Positions 11,950 to 21,848 of a DNA stretch of 64,000 nt are shown here, one piece after another; position 1 is the first letter of the stretch, and every line of letters begins with the position of its first letter. The notes beneath the pieces are model-generated. The model was not told where the DNA came from. It searched no databases and worked only from the letters and a program-made list of their open reading frames with translations. Origin of the DNA: Geobacillus stearothermophilus ATCC 12980 (GTDB lineage: Bacteria; Bacillota; Bacilli; Bacillales; Anoxybacillaceae). The DNA lies in contig NZ_CP128494.1 of assembly GCF_030369615.1 (NCBI RefSeq), forward strand, positions 1,197,501 through 1,261,500. Reading direction: 5' to 3'. A program made the translations under genes and the position numbers.

Positions 11950-12300
11950 TCAGCTTGCCCGTTTCGCTTGATATTCTTGAATGACCGACCGGACAATGTG
12001 AAGGGAGTCCCACTCCTTCGCCGAAAAAAAAGACGATCGGATATTTTTTTTCGGGAAAAGCGTTTCTTGAATTTGTTTCGGCGGCATGCCTTTTTCGTAT
12101 AAATCGATGATGTTGCCTTGAAGTTCAAGCAAGTAATCGAGTTTTCGCTGCAAGGCCTCGCGCCCGTTTGGGAGATAGCCGGCATGGGCGCAGAAGACGT
12201 CGCCGAAATCGTATGTCAACGTGCGTTGCAAGGAGGCGATGATCGCCGGGATGTTTTCCTCGCGCAAGATGACTTTCGTTTTCTCTTGGCAGTACAAGTC
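11950..12300 (-). pseudogene. C-terminal remnant of a metallo-beta-lactamase-fold hydrolase
   Basis: The minus strand reads KVILREENIPAIIASLQRTL, then DFGDVFCAHAGYLPNGREAL and EWDSLHIVRSVIQEYQ, which resemble the C-terminal third of MBL-fold hydrolases. The HxHxDH metal-binding N-terminal half is absent: upstream of ~12300 the frame runs into unrelated sequence (PCDLYCQE...). The frame is open to 12423 but without a ribosome binding site. I call it the end of a deleted gene; the family is moderately certain. Confidence 0.6.
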
Positions 12301-12400
12301 GCACGGGGAACGAAACGTGTTGGGGCGGCTTTTTCTTTTCGATTTCGTCTTCAAAAGGTGCCTCTCTCCCCTAACCGGAAAAGCGGAAGGGGGCGGCGCG

Positions 12401-12520
12401 TCAATACGCCGTCCATCCGGCATCGGCGACGATCACAGCGCCGTTTAGAAAACTGGCGTCATCGGAAGCTAAAAACAGGGCGATGTTGGCGATTTCCTCT
12501 GGTCCCCTGCGCGAGGTTTG
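12401..12520 (-). pseudogene. C-terminal remnant of a short-chain dehydrogenase/reductase
   Basis: The minus strand encodes PEEIANIALFLASDDASFLN followed by GAVIVADAGWTAY and a stop. This is the characteristic end of SDR oxidoreductases (3-oxoacyl-ACP reductase-like). The Rossmann domain and YxxxK active site are missing. With the MBL remnant immediately downstream, this stretch appears to be the scar of one large deletion. Confidence 0.75.
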
Positions 12521-12733
12521 AGGGCGGCGTCTGCCATGGCTATTTCGAATGGAGTTGACGCCGTAATCGTGGCGCTGAATGTTTGTTCGTACTGACTCCC
12601 AGGTGCGATGGCGTTGCAACCTTCAAGCGTTAGCTAAGAGGGGGAAGTGGACTGGCGACGTCATAGAGGCAATGTAGTATAATGGAATGGGGTGCTTCCA
12701 CCTATTATGATGAGCCACGAGGGGGACATAGCT

Positions 12734-13051
12734 GTGATTGTCACGACCACCAATACCATTGAGGGAAAAGAAATTGAAGAGTATTTGGGCATCGTAGCGG
12801 GAGAGGTCATTTTGGGCGCCAATGTCGTCCGTGATTTTCTCGCCAGCATCACCGACATCATCGGCGGGCGGAGCGGAACGTATGAAAGCAAGCTGGCCGA
12901 AGGGCGGGAGATGGCGATCAAGGAGATGGTCAATAAGGCGAAGCATCTTGGCGCTAACGCCGTCATCGGGGTGGATCTTGATTTTGAAACGCTGCGCGAT
13001 GGCATGATGATGTGCATTGCGACAGGGACGGCGGTGCGGGTGAGATCGTAA
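12734..13051 (+). CDS. YbjQ-family (UPF0145/DUF74) protein
   Basis: 105 residues from GTG at 12734, preceded by GAGGGGG; this start gives the usual YbjQ length. Family features are [19 protein letters not shown] at the start, [11 protein letters not shown] in the middle and [14 protein letters not shown] near the end. YbjQ proteins form a pentameric fold sometimes described as heavy-metal-binding; the function is not firmly known. It lies just before the czrA-czcD metal-efflux pair but has its own terminator. A TATAAT at 12678-12683 may be its -10. Confidence 0.88.
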   Translation: MIVTTTNTIEGKEIEEYLGIVAGEVILGANVVRDFLASITDIIGGRSGTYESKLAEGREMAIKEMVNKAKHLGANAVIGVDLDFETLRDGMMMCIATGTAVRVRS

Positions 13052-13055
13052 TGGA

Positions 13056-13087
13056 AAAGCAGAGGGTCTATCGGCCCCTGCTTTTTT
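13056..13087 (+). terminator. Terminator after the ybjQ-like gene
   Basis: AGCAGAGGG pairs with CCCCTGCT (one bulge) and is followed by TTTTTTTGC. Confidence 0.75.
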
Positions 13088-13164
13088 TGCTTTGCTGGCT
13101 GCCGTTGTGGGGTGTCAGTGCATCGGCTGTTGATGCTGATGGGGTTTTGCGGCTTGAAATTGGA

Positions 13165-13220
13165 TTGACAGAGGAAAAAAAGAGGGTTATGATTCACATA
13201 TATGAACAAATGCTCATATG
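13165..13220 (+). promoter_or_regulatory. czrA-czcD promoter and ArsR/SmtB-type operator
   Basis: TTGACA (13165-13170) and TATGAT (13188-13193) are 17 bp apart. Overlapping the expected start point is the inverted repeat ATATGA (13200-13205) - 8 bp - TCATAT (13214-13219), which fits the 12-2-12 type operator bound by CzrA/SmtB repressors. Metal binding would release the repressor and switch on efflux. Confidence 0.8.
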
Positions 13221-13238
13221 TTAAAGTGAGAGGGAACA

Positions 13239-13550
13239 ATGATGAAGGCAGAAGATCATTTGTTTTTAGATGAAAGCGTCGTGGAGGAAGTGTCGAAAAT
13301 CTTTAAAGCGTTGGCGGATCCGACGCGGATGAAGATGTTGTATTTGTTGTCGCAGGAAGAATGCCATGTCGGCCATATTGCGGAAGTGCTCGGCATGTCG
13401 CAGTCGGCCGTTTCCCATCAACTGGCGCTGCTTCGGGCGCTACGGCTTGTCAAATATCGCCGTGAAGGGAAATCACTGGTGTATTCGTGCGATGACGATC
13501 ATGTCATTTCGCTGCTGAGGCAGGCGATTGATCACGCTCAACATCCATAA
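13239..13550 (+). CDS. czrA: ArsR/SmtB-family metal-responsive repressor
   Basis: 103 residues. The winged helix core LADPTRMKMLYLLSQEECHV leads into the recognition helix SQSAVSHQLALLR. The C-terminal helix carries DDDHVISLLRQAIDHAQH: Asp, His ... His, His spaced as in the alpha5 site for Zn/Co of CzrA and SmtB. It represses its own operon and releases DNA on metal binding. It is 16 bp from czcD, with an ideal operator in front, so it is the local zinc/cobalt sensor. The exact metal is inferred. Confidence 0.92.
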   Translation: MMKAEDHLFLDESVVEEVSKIFKALADPTRMKMLYLLSQEECHVGHIAEVLGMSQSAVSHQLALLRALRLVKYRREGKSLVYSCDDDHVISLLRQAIDHAQHP

Positions 13551-13566
13551 AAGGGAGAGAAGAACG

Positions 13567-14496
13567 ATGCATCATCATGAACACGGCCATTGCGGCCACC
13601 ATCACGGGCATCATCATGGCTTGGGCAGAGAGGGGAGCCAAAAAGGGCTGGCGGCCGCTCTTGTCATTACCGTCGGGATTATGGTTCTGGAGTTTGTCGG
13701 CGGGCTTGTGACGAACAGCCTTGCTCTTCTTTCGGATTCGGGGCATATGCTGAGTGATGCCATTTCACTTCTATTAAGCCTGGCGGCGGTTTGGCTGGCG
13801 GCGAGGCCTGCGTCGCCGAAGAGGACATATGGATTTTACCGGTTCGAGATTTTAGCGGCGCTCGTAAACGGGGTTGCGTTGGTGGGGATTGCCGCTTGGA
13901 TTATTTGGGAAGCGGTCGCGAGGTTTGTGAATCCACCTGCTGTCGCGAGCGGGCCGATGATGGCCATTGCTGTCATAGGGTTGCTGGCTAATTTGGCAAG
14001 CGCTTGGGTGTTAATGCGCAAAGGGGATGTCAAAGAGAACGTCAATGTCCGCAGCGCCTATCTTCATGTACTTGGCGATGCGTTAGGCTCGGTCGGGGCG
14101 ATGGCGGCAGGGCTTGTCATCTGGCTGTTCGATTGGTACGCGGCCGATCCGCTCATTTCCATCGCGGTGGCGGTTTTGATTCTAAAAGGAGCATTTGCCG
14201 TAGTCAAGCAGACAGTGCATATTTTAATGGAAGGAACGCCGGCGGCGATTGACCATGCGGAAGTGAAGGCGGCGCTCTCGGGCATTGATGGGGTGATCGA
14301 TGTCCACGATTTGCATATTTGGACGATCACCTCGGGGCTTGATTCGTTAAGCTGCCATTTGCTCATTGAGGAAGGATGCGATGGGCAGGCGGTTTTGCAG
14401 CGGGCGATTGATTTGATCGAGACGCGCTTTCACATTCGCCATGCGACGATTCAAATCGAAATGCCGCATATTCGCCATGGGGAGATGGAAGTATAG
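13567..14496 (+). CDS. czcD: Cation diffusion facilitator, CzcD-like
   Basis: 309 residues from ATG at 13567 behind GGGAGAGAAG. The N-terminus is a His-rich metal-binding tail (HHHEHGHCGHHHGHHHG). Six transmembrane segments follow. The transport-site motifs HxxxD occur in TM2 (SGHMLSDA) and TM5 (LHVLGDALGS). A cytoplasmic domain ends the protein (IDVHDLHIWTITSG). It is a Zn2+/Co2+:H+(K+) antiporter in the cell membrane, co-transcribed with czrA. Confidence 0.95.
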   Translation: MHHHEHGHCGHHHGHHHGLGREGSQKGLAAALVITVGIMVLEFVGGLVTNSLALLSDSGHMLSDAISLLLSLAAVWLAARPASPKRTYGFYRFEILAALVNGVALVGIAAWIIWEAVARFVNPPAVASGPMMAIAVIGLLANLASAWVLMRKGDVKENVNVRSAYLHVLGDALGSVGAMAAGLVIWLFDWYAADPLISIAVAVLILKGAFAVVKQTVHILMEGTPAAIDHAEVKAALSGIDGVIDVHDLHIWTITSGLDSLSCHLLIEEGCDGQAVLQRAIDLIETRFHIRHATIQIEMPHIRHGEMEV

Positions 14497-14529
14497 GGGA
14501 GGGCTGCCAAGCTTCTCCCCGTGTTTTTT
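14496..14529 (+). terminator. czcD terminator
   Basis: GGGGAG (14496-14501) pairs with CTCCCC (14515-14520), followed by GTGTTTTTT. It overlaps the end of convergent cysL. Confidence 0.65.
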
Positions 14530-15415
14530 AGGATCTCCAATTGTGTTGCAACGTTTCAAGGAAGATACGTACATTTTGCTTGTTTTCCATAATCGGTGCA
14601 CAAATATAGGAAAACATTCGGTAAAACGGTGGATGGTTCAAGTGAACGATGGACAGATGGCCGTGCTCGATGTCGCGGGCGACGACGCTGCGCGACAGCA
14701 AGGACAGGGCGTTGCCGTTGATCAGCGTTTCTTTAATGCCTTGGTTGCTGCTGATGATCATGAGCGATTGGATTTTCAGCCCGTTCGAGCGGATGAAATG
14801 GTTGAAATATTCCCTTGTTCCCGACCCGACTTCGCGCGCCACCCACGCCTCGTTTTGCAGCTCGCCGATCGTGACTTCGCCTTTTTGTGCTAGCTCGTGC
14901 CGCTTGGAGGCGACGATGACGAGCTCGTCTTGCATAAACGGGTAGACGGACAATTCTTTTTCGTTCGTTTGCCCTTCGATCAAGCCGATGTCGACTTGAT
15001 ACGATTTGACGAGTTCGACAATTTCTTTCGTGTTGCCGATCATCACCTCAAGCTCCAATTCTGGATAGCGCTTTTGGAAATCGGGCAAAAGCGGGGGCAA
15101 AATATACTCTCCAATCGTAAAGCTGGTGCCGATGGTCAATTTGCCTTTCACTGAGTGATGGTGCTCCAAAATGTCTTGCTTTGTTTGTTCATAGAGCGCC
15201 ATCATTTGTTTGGCGCGATCGTACAAAAGTTCACCTGTCGGCGTCATGCGCAGCCGCTTCGGGGAGCGGATGAACAGTTTCGTCTGGAACTCCTTCTCTA
15301 AATTTTTAATGTGCAAGCTGACACTTGGCTGGGATAAATGGAGAATTTCCGCCGTCTTTGTGAAATTTTTCACTTCTGCTAACGTAATGAACGTCTTCAA
15401 CTCGTCGTAATACAT
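14528..15415 (-). CDS. cysL: LysR-type activator of sulfite reductase genes
   Basis: 295 residues. An N-terminal LysR helix-turn-helix (FTKTAEILHLSQPSVSLHIK) and a type 2 periplasmic-binding-like effector domain (KLTIGTSFTIGEYILPPLLP onward) are clear. It is transcribed away from cysJI with a shared 242-bp gap, the arrangement of B. subtilis cysL (ywfK), which activates cysJI. LysR proteins also usually repress themselves. Identity as CysL rests on similarity plus position. Confidence 0.9.
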   Translation of the reverse strand: MYYDELKTFITLAEVKNFTKTAEILHLSQPSVSLHIKNLEKEFQTKLFIRSPKRLRMTPTGELLYDRAKQMMALYEQTKQDILEHHHSVKGKLTIGTSFTIGEYILPPLLPDFQKRYPELELEVMIGNTKEIVELVKSYQVDIGLIEGQTNEKELSVYPFMQDELVIVASKRHELAQKGEVTIGELQNEAWVAREVGSGTREYFNHFIRSNGLKIQSLMIISSNQGIKETLINGNALSLLSRSVVARDIEHGHLSIVHLNHPPFYRMFSYICAPIMENKQNVRIFLETLQHNWRS

Positions 15416-15657
15416 TGGCCAACCCCTCGCATGCAGCCTGACTGTTTTGTTGCGGATTATTATTAGTGATGTTAATAGTTTTAATAATTTATATTTATTT
15501 TACTAATGTTTTGTTTTGCGGTAAAGTGTAAATATGATATTTTGGATAAAGTATACTTTGTTTATAGGGATTAATGTAATTTGGCGTCCGCCCATGATGG
15601 CGGGTTAAGCAACGCCAATCGATTCCATCTTATTTTTATATTGTGAGGTGGACACTG
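15416..15657. promoter_or_regulatory. cysL-cysJI divergent control region
   Basis: An AT-rich region between the divergent genes. The segment TTATTATTAGTGATGTTAAT (about 15457-15476) and the neighbouring AATAATTTATATTTATTTTA contain partial dyads suited to a LysR dimer-of-dimers site. No clean -35/-10 pair was found. AGGTGG at 15646-15651 is the cysJ ribosome binding site. Confidence 0.45.
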
Positions 15658-17481
15658 TTGCAGCTGCAAGTAACCAACAGTCCGTTTAGCCAGGAGCAGA
15701 TTGAGCTCTTGAACCGTTTGTTGCCGACGTTGACGCCAGCGCAAAAATTTTGGCTGAGCGGGTATTTGGCCGCCGCCGAGTCGGCCGCTGCTGTGCTTGA
15801 CGCCGAAGCGCCCGCACTGCTTGTCGGGGGTGGGAAACCGGTTTCGAAAGAAGTGACCGTTCTGTACGGTTCGCAGACCGGCAATGCGCAAAAACTGGCC
15901 GAAAAAGCAGGCAAGGCGCTTAAGGAGCGCGGATTCGAGGCGAAAGTGTCGTCCATGCTTGACTTTAAGCCGAATGAATTGAAGAAAGTCGAGACGCTGC
16001 TCATCGTCGTGAGCACGCATGGGGAAGGCGATCCGCCAGACAACGCGGTGGCGTTTTACGAGTTTCTCCACAGCAAACGGGCGCCGAAGCTGAATCATTT
16101 ACGCTTTTCCGTCTTGGCGCTTGGCGATACGTCGTATGAACATTTTTGCCAGACGGGGAAAGATTTTGACAAGCGGCTCGAGGAGCTCGGGGGAGAGCGG
16201 TTTTATCCGCGCGTCGACTGTGACGTCGACTACGAGGAAGCGGCAGCGAAATGGATTGACGGCGTGCTTGCCGAGCTGAGCAAGGGGATCAATGCCGAGG
16301 CCGCACCAGTGTTGTCGTCCGCTGCGGCCGTGCCGAAAGCCGAACCGGCGGTCGTCTATTCGCGTAAAAATCCGTTCCCGGCTGAGGTGCTGGAAAACAT
16401 CAACTTAAACGGCCGCGGATCGAACAAAGAAACGCGCCATCTCGAATTGTCTCTTGAAGGATCGGGGTTGAAGTATGAGCCGGGCGATGCGCTTGGCATC
16501 TTCCCGAAAAACGATCCGGAGCTTGTCGATCTCATCATTCAAGAAATGAAATGGAACCCGGAAGAAACGGTGACGATCGACAAAGACGGGGAAGTGCGGT
16601 CGCTCAAAGAAGCGCTCACGTCCCATTTTGAAATCACTGTGTTGACCAAAGCGCTGTTGCAAAAGCTTGCGCCGCTGTCGAAAAACAGCGAGCTTCAAGC
16701 GCTCGTTGCCCCAGGCAATGAGGCGAAGCTGAAAGAATACGCCAAAGGCCGCGACTTATTGGATGCGTTCCGCGACTTCGGCCCATGGGATGCGGCGCCG
16801 CAACAAGTCATCTCGATTTTGCGCAAAATGCCGCCGCGCCTGTACTCGATCGCGAGCAGCTTAGCGGCCTATCCAGATGAAGTGCACTTGACGATCGGCG
16901 CGGTCCGTTATGAGTCGCACGGCCGCCTGCGCAAAGGGGTGTGCTCGACGTTCTGCGCCGAACGCGTCCAAATCGGCGATACGTTGCCGGTCTTTGTGCA
17001 GCCGAACCCGAATTTTAAGCTGCCAAAAGACCCATCGACGCCGATCATTATGATCGGTCCAGGCACTGGGGTTGCGCCGTTCCGCGCTTTTATGCAAGAG
17101 CGCGAGGCGACAGGAGCCAACGGAAAATCGTGGCTCTTTTTCGGGGACCAACATTTTATGACCGACTTCCTGTATCAAACGGAATGGCTCGCTTGGCTGA
17201 AAAGCGGTGTGCTGACCAAAATGGATGTCGCCTTCTCTCGCGATACGGAGAAGAAAGTGTATGTGCAGCACCGGATGCTCGAGCGAAGCAAAGAACTGTT
17301 CGGCTGGCTCGAGGATGGCGCCGTCGTCTACGTATGCGGCGACAAACAACACATGGCGCGCGACGTCCATCAGACGTTGATCGAGATTATCGAAAAAGAA
17401 GGCGGAATGAGCCGCGAACAGGCGGAAGCGTATGTCACCGAGATGCAAAAGCAAAAACGATACCAACGCGACGTCTATTAA
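15658..17481 (+). CDS. cysJ: Assimilatory sulfite reductase (NADPH), flavoprotein alpha subunit
   Basis: 607 residues. The chosen start is TTG at 15658, because AGGTGG lies 7 bp before it and the product then begins [10 protein letters not shown], like Bacillus CysJ; GTG at 15643 is less likely. Domains in order: linker, flavodoxin (about 60-205, [19 protein letters not shown] binds FMN), FAD-binding region (RLYSIASS, about 395), and NADPH-binding end ([32 protein letters not shown]). It passes electrons from NADPH through FAD and FMN to CysI, reducing sulfite to sulfide for cysteine synthesis. Confidence 0.96.
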   Translation: MQLQVTNSPFSQEQIELLNRLLPTLTPAQKFWLSGYLAAAESAAAVLDAEAPALLVGGGKPVSKEVTVLYGSQTGNAQKLAEKAGKALKERGFEAKVSSMLDFKPNELKKVETLLIVVSTHGEGDPPDNAVAFYEFLHSKRAPKLNHLRFSVLALGDTSYEHFCQTGKDFDKRLEELGGERFYPRVDCDVDYEEAAAKWIDGVLAELSKGINAEAAPVLSSAAAVPKAEPAVVYSRKNPFPAEVLENINLNGRGSNKETRHLELSLEGSGLKYEPGDALGIFPKNDPELVDLIIQEMKWNPEETVTIDKDGEVRSLKEALTSHFEITVLTKALLQKLAPLSKNSELQALVAPGNEAKLKEYAKGRDLLDAFRDFGPWDAAPQQVISILRKMPPRLYSIASSLAAYPDEVHLTIGAVRYESHGRLRKGVCSTFCAERVQIGDTLPVFVQPNPNFKLPKDPSTPIIMIGPGTGVAPFRAFMQEREATGANGKSWLFFGDQHFMTDFLYQTEWLAWLKSGVLTKMDVAFSRDTEKKVYVQHRMLERSKELFGWLEDGAVVYVCGDKQHMARDVHQTLIEIIEKEGGMSREQAEAYVTEMQKQKRYQRDVY

Positions 17482-17507
17482 TCTCAAAAGAAGGAGTGGG
17501 ATCGAAA

Positions 17508-19229
17508 ATGGCGAAAGTCGTGTTAAAAGCGCCGGACGGACCGCCAAGCGATGTGGAGCGCATCAAGCAGGAAAGCCGTTACTTGCGCGGCACGCTCGCG
17601 GAAACGATAGAAGACCCGCTCAGCGCAGGAATTCCAGAGGATGACAACCGGTTGATGAAATTCCACGGCAGCTATTTGCAAGACGACCGCGACGTGCGCA
17701 CCGAGCGGCAAAAACAAAAACTGGAGCCTGCATACCAGTTCATGGTTCGCGTCCGCACGCCGGGCGGGGTGGCGACGCCGGAACAGTGGCTTGTCATGGA
17801 TGAGCTCGCCCGCAAGTATGCGAACGGCACGTTGAAGCTGACGACGCGCCAAGCGTTCCAATTGCACGGCGTCTTAAAATGGAACATGAAAAAAACGATG
17901 CAAGCCATTCACAATGCGCTGATGACGACGCTTGCGGCGTGTGGCGACGTCAACCGAAACGTCATGTGCAACCCGAATCCGTACCAGTCGGAAGTGCATG
18001 CAGAAGTATATGAGTGGGCAAAGCTGATCAGCGACCATTTGTTGCCGCGGACGCGGGCGTACTACGAAATTTGGCTGGACGACGAGAAAGTGGCGGGGAC
18101 GCCGGCGGTTGACGGCGAAGAAGAGCCGATTTACGGACCGACGTATTTGCCGCGGAAGTTTAAAATCGGCATCGCCGTTCCGCCGTCGAACGACGTCGAT
18201 GTGTTCTCGCAAGACATCGGGTTCATCGCCATTGTCGAAGACGGCAAGCTCGCCGGGTTTAATGTCGCCATCGGTGGCGGCATGGGGATGACCCATGGGG
18301 ACAAAACGACGTATCCGCAGCTTGCCAAGGTGATCGGCTTCTGCCGGCCGGATCAAGTGGTCGAGGTGGCGGAGAAAATTATGACCGTTCAGCGCGACTA
18401 CGGCAACCGCTCATCGCGCAAACACGCCCGCTTTAAATACACGATCGCCCGCCTTGGCCTTGAAACGGTGAAAGAAGAAATTGAGCGCCGCCTTGGCTGG
18501 AAGCTCGGCGAAGCGCGCCCGTACCATTTCGAGCATAGCGGCGACCGCTATGGCTGGGTCGAAGGCGTCAATGGGACATGGCACTTCACACTCTTTGTCG
18601 AAGGCGGCCGCGTCAAAGACTACGACGATTACAAGCTGATGACCGGCCTGCGCGAAATCGCGAAAGTCCATACGGGCGATTTCCGGCTGACGCCAAACCA
18701 AAACTTGATCATCGCCAATGTCACGAGCGAGAAAAAGCCGGAAATCGAGGCACTCATCGCCGAATACGGCTTGACCGACGGCCGCCGGTACACCGCCTTG
18801 CGCCGCAACGCGCTCGCCTGTGTCGCCTTGCCGACGTGCGGCTTGGCGATGGCGGAAGCGGAGCGCTACTTGCCGAAGCTGCTTGATAAAATCGAGGAAA
18901 TTATCGCCGAAAACGGTTTGCGCGATGAAGAAATCACGATCCGCATGACGGGCTGTCCGAACGGCTGCGCCCGCCACGTGCTCGCAGAAATCGCCTTCGT
19001 CGGCAAAGCGGTCGGAAAATACAACATGTACCTCGGCGCTGCGTTCAACGGCACGCGCCTTGGCAAACTGTACCGCGAAAACATCGGCGAAGAAGAAATT
19101 TTGCGCGAACTGCGCGTTCTCCTATCCCGCTATGCGAAAGAGCGGCTCGACGGTGAACATTTCGGCGACTTCGTCATCCGCGCCGGCATCGTCAAAGAAG
19201 TGACGGATGGGACGAATTTTCATGATTAA
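17508..19229 (+). CDS. cysI: Assimilatory sulfite reductase (NADPH), hemoprotein beta subunit
   Basis: 573 residues from ATG at 17508, with AAGGAG in front; 26 bp after cysJ, so one operon. Two ferredoxin-like half domains ([36 protein letters not shown]) flank siroheme/4Fe-4S modules. The cluster-siroheme cysteines lie in [10 protein letters not shown] and TGCPNGCAR. It performs the six-electron reduction of sulfite to sulfide with CysJ. Cytoplasmic. Confidence 0.97.
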   Translation: MAKVVLKAPDGPPSDVERIKQESRYLRGTLAETIEDPLSAGIPEDDNRLMKFHGSYLQDDRDVRTERQKQKLEPAYQFMVRVRTPGGVATPEQWLVMDELARKYANGTLKLTTRQAFQLHGVLKWNMKKTMQAIHNALMTTLAACGDVNRNVMCNPNPYQSEVHAEVYEWAKLISDHLLPRTRAYYEIWLDDEKVAGTPAVDGEEEPIYGPTYLPRKFKIGIAVPPSNDVDVFSQDIGFIAIVEDGKLAGFNVAIGGGMGMTHGDKTTYPQLAKVIGFCRPDQVVEVAEKIMTVQRDYGNRSSRKHARFKYTIARLGLETVKEEIERRLGWKLGEARPYHFEHSGDRYGWVEGVNGTWHFTLFVEGGRVKDYDDYKLMTGLREIAKVHTGDFRLTPNQNLIIANVTSEKKPEIEALIAEYGLTDGRRYTALRRNALACVALPTCGLAMAEAERYLPKLLDKIEEIIAENGLRDEEITIRMTGCPNGCARHVLAEIAFVGKAVGKYNMYLGAAFNGTRLGKLYRENIGEEEILRELRVLLSRYAKERLDGEHFGDFVIRAGIVKEVTDGTNFHD

Positions 19230-19248
19230 AGTGGTCAGGGTGAAATGG

Positions 19249-19289
19249 AAACCAGCCTCTCCTTGTTTAGGGGAGGTTGGTTTTTTTGT
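19249..19289 (+). terminator. cysJI terminator
   Basis: AAACCAGCCTCTCC (19249-19262) pairs with GGGGAGGTTGGTTT (19270-19283), followed by TTTTT. Strong intrinsic terminator. Confidence 0.92.
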
Positions 19290-19521
19290 TGCTTTCATGC
19301 AATGGCTTTGGTGTTTTGTTCATTGTAGCCGCATTCAATCAATATGAGGTTGTAATAAAGGATTTCCGATCTCCATGTCCTATCTTTATCACTTGAAAAG
19401 CTGGCACGGTGACAAAAAGAGCGAACAATGCTATGTAAAAAATTGCAACTTATATAATTCGCGAAATATTTCAACTATATTATAGTAGTGTTATGAACTT
19501 GTATTTTTCAGATCATGAAAG

Positions 19522-19555
19522 TGCGCTGCTGTTTAGGCAGGGCGCTTTTTTTAGC
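19522..19555 (+). terminator. Orphan terminator-like hairpin
   Basis: GTGCGCTGC and GCAGGGCGC form a stem (one bulge) followed by TTTTTTT. No gene ends nearby: 19290-19622 shows no supported coding region. It may end a short untranslated transcript or be left over from a lost gene. Confidence 0.5.
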
Positions 19556-19622
19556 GTCAAGCCATTGGTGAAGGTGATTGTCGGCGAGCAAACGGTTTGC
19601 TTACAAAAAAACGATGAAAATA

Positions 19623-19652
19623 TTGACAATGATAATTTTTATCAATTAAAAT
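19623..19652 (+). promoter_or_regulatory. Fur-controlled promoter of the ycl operon
   Basis: TTGACA (19623-19628) and TAAAAT (19647-19652) are 18 bp apart. The spacer ATGATAATTTTTATCAA is a good match to the Fur box (GATAATGATAATCATTATC). A second Fur-like half (AAAATGATAATCC, about 19663-19675) lies downstream. Iron-loaded Fur would block transcription. Confidence 0.75.
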
Positions 19653-19852
19653 ATGGTGTGTGAAAATGATAATCCTTCTCTTTTTAGAGGTTTAGGCGGG
19701 AACATGGTTTTCAAAAGAATGGAGTGAGATGTGGTGGCCGCATGCGGACAGAATGGCTTGACTTGAAAAGAACAGCGATTGAGGAGATGCCAGCCATCTT
19801 GGCGGTGCTGGTTGCTTCTCAACACAAGCAGAATTTATCTTTTTAATCACGA

Positions 19853-19872
19853 AAGATAATCAATATCATAAT
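19853..19872 (+). promoter_or_regulatory. Second Fur-like box nearer yclN
   Basis: AAAGATAATCAATATCATAA resembles a Fur box and lies about 85 bp before yclN. Between the two boxes, 19680-19850 holds only a possible 34-codon reading frame (19742-19846) without a ribosome binding site, which I do not call a gene. Confidence 0.45.
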
Positions 19873-19957
19873 TGCACCTGTAAAGCAATTGAGTCTGGAC
19901 ATGGCATCGTCATTCGACTTGTATGATGGGATAGAACGGGAGACAGGATGAGAAAAC

Positions 19958-20905
19958 ATGAAAAAATGGATGGTGCTTCTTGTTGTTTTGGCTGCGGCAT
20001 CATTGTTTGTCGGTGTGCATGATTTATCGCCTCGCGAGCTGTTTGCCGGCGACCGTGAGGCGTGGGAAGTGTTTTTGATCAGTCGCTTGCCGAGGCTCAT
20101 CAGCATTCTGATCGCCGGGTCAAGCGTGAGCATTTGCGGCTTGATCATGCAGCAGTTGAGCCAAAACCGATTTGTGTCGCCGACGACGGCGGGAACGATG
20201 GATTGGGCGCGGCTTGGCCTGTTGGTGTCCATGATTGCATTCGCTGCCGCAGGGCCGCTTGTGAAGGTGGCTATTGCCGTTGTGTTTGCGTTTGTGGGGA
20301 CGCTGCTGTTTATGACGGTTTTGGATCGTGTGAAGTATAAAGATTCGATCTTTATTCCGCTCATCGGCTTGATGTTTGGCAATATTGTCGGTTCTGTCGC
20401 GACGTTTTTGGCTTATAAATATGATTTGATTCAATCGATGTCCGCATGGATGCACGGCGATTTTTCCGTTATGATGCAAGGACGTTATGAAATGCTGTAT
20501 GTGAGCGTTCCGCTCATGGCAATCGCTTATGTATACGCCAATCGGTTTACGATCGCCGGCATGGGGGAGGAGATGGCGACGAACTTAGGGGTTCGCTACC
20601 GTTCGATTGTCTACACCGGTCTCCTCATTGTCGCTGTTGTTTCTGCTGTTGAGGTGTTGACGGTTGGGACGCTGCCGTTTTTAGGGCTGATCGTTCCGAA
20701 CATTGTCACGATGTATTATGGGGATCATTTGCGCAAAGTATTGCCGTTGACAGCCATATTTGGCGCTTTGTTTGTGCTGATTTGCGATGTATTTGGCCGA
20801 GTCGCCATTTATCCATACGAAATTCCGATCGGCTTGACGGTTGGAGTAATCGGAAGCGGCGTCTTTTTATATTTGCTCGTAAGGAGAACGAAGCAGTATG
20901 TCTAA
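19958..20905 (+). CDS. yclN: Iron-siderophore ABC transporter permease, YclN-like
   Basis: 315 residues, FecCD/BtuC-type permease with about nine hydrophobic segments. Typical blocks are SRLPRLISILIAGSSVSICG near residue 45 and GTLPFLGLIVPNIV near 235. It forms the membrane channel with YclO and is driven by YclP. In B. subtilis YclNOPQ imports petrobactin; gene order and similarity indicate the same system here. The next gene overlaps its end by 8 bp. Confidence 0.92.
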   Translation: MKKWMVLLVVLAAASLFVGVHDLSPRELFAGDREAWEVFLISRLPRLISILIAGSSVSICGLIMQQLSQNRFVSPTTAGTMDWARLGLLVSMIAFAAAGPLVKVAIAVVFAFVGTLLFMTVLDRVKYKDSIFIPLIGLMFGNIVGSVATFLAYKYDLIQSMSAWMHGDFSVMMQGRYEMLYVSVPLMAIAYVYANRFTIAGMGEEMATNLGVRYRSIVYTGLLIVAVVSAVEVLTVGTLPFLGLIVPNIVTMYYGDHLRKVLPLTAIFGALFVLICDVFGRVAIYPYEIPIGLTVGVIGSGVFLYLLVRRTKQYV

Positions 20906-21848
20906 TCGGATGAAAGTGGTTGTGCTCGTGGTATTGGCGCTCGGATTGATCGTGCTGTTTTTGTTTGCACACTTGCGAGGGGATTTTGACTATGTGTTGC
21001 GCTCGCGGAGCGAAAAGATTGTCGCGATGGTGCTTGTCGGTTGGGCGGGGGCGGTTTCGACCATCTTATTTCAGACGATGACCAATAATCGTATTTTAAC
21101 TCCAAGCATTATCGGGCTTGATTCCGTTTATATGCTTGTACAAACTGCTGTGGTGTTTTTGTTCGGTTCGACGACGTTGACCATGATGGGCAACACCTCG
21201 CACTTTCTCTTGTCTGCTGGGGCGATGATCGGTTTTTCAGTTTTATTGTATTCGTTTTTGTTTCGCCGTGAAGGGCAAAATTTATATTTCATCTTGCTTG
21301 TTGGGATGATTCTCGGTACGTTTTTCCAAAGTTTGACGTCTTTCATGCAATATTTGATTGACCCAAATGAATTTTCCATCATTCAAGATCGAATGTTTGC
21401 GAGCATCAACAATATAAAAACAGACTTGCTTTGGCCGGCAGGCCTGCTCATTGCGGCTGCGACATTGTATACATACCGTCATCTTTACGAGTTGGACGTG
21501 CTGTCGCTCGGCAAAGATCATGCGATCAATTTAGGCGTGGCGTATGAAACGGTCGTCAAACGGCTGCTGATGATTGTGGCGGTGTTGGTGTCGGTTTCGA
21601 CCGCGCTTGTTGGTCCCATCATGTTTTTCGGATTGATAGTCGCCAATGTGGCGTATGCGTTTTTTCAAACGTATGAACATCGTTATTTGCTTACGGGAGC
21701 AGCTCTGTTCGGCATCATCGCCCTCGTTGGCGGCCAGTTGGTAGTCGAGCGAGTGTTCACCTTTTCGACGACGTTGTCTGTCATTGTCAACATGGTCGGA
21801 GGCGTCTATTTTCTATACCTTTTGTTAAAGGAGCGAAAAGCATGGTAG
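20898..21848 (+). CDS. yclO: Iron-siderophore ABC transporter permease, YclO-like
   Basis: 316 residues, second FecCD-type permease, strongly hydrophobic. Characteristic blocks are SEKIVAMVLVGWAGAVSTIL near the start and TALVGPIMFFGLIVANVAY near residue 235. It overlaps yclN and yclP by a few bases, indicating translational coupling. It is the partner channel subunit of YclN in ferric-siderophore import. Confidence 0.92.
   Translation: MSNRMKVVVLVVLALGLIVLFLFAHLRGDFDYVLRSRSEKIVAMVLVGWAGAVSTILFQTMTNNRILTPSIIGLDSVYMLVQTAVVFLFGSTTLTMMGNTSHFLLSAGAMIGFSVLLYSFLFRREGQNLYFILLVGMILGTFFQSLTSFMQYLIDPNEFSIIQDRMFASINNIKTDLLWPAGLLIAAATLYTYRHLYELDVLSLGKDHAINLGVAYETVVKRLLMIVAVLVSVSTALVGPIMFFGLIVANVAYAFFQTYEHRYLLTGAALFGIIALVGGQLVVERVFTFSTTLSVIVNMVGGVYFLYLLLKERKAW

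Noticed and set aside
15571..16098. Antisense frame of 175 codons opposite cysJ
   Set aside because: Shadow of a well-identified gene; no ribosome binding site.
19742..19846. 34-codon frame in the yclN leader
   Set aside because: No ribosome binding site and no recognisable features.
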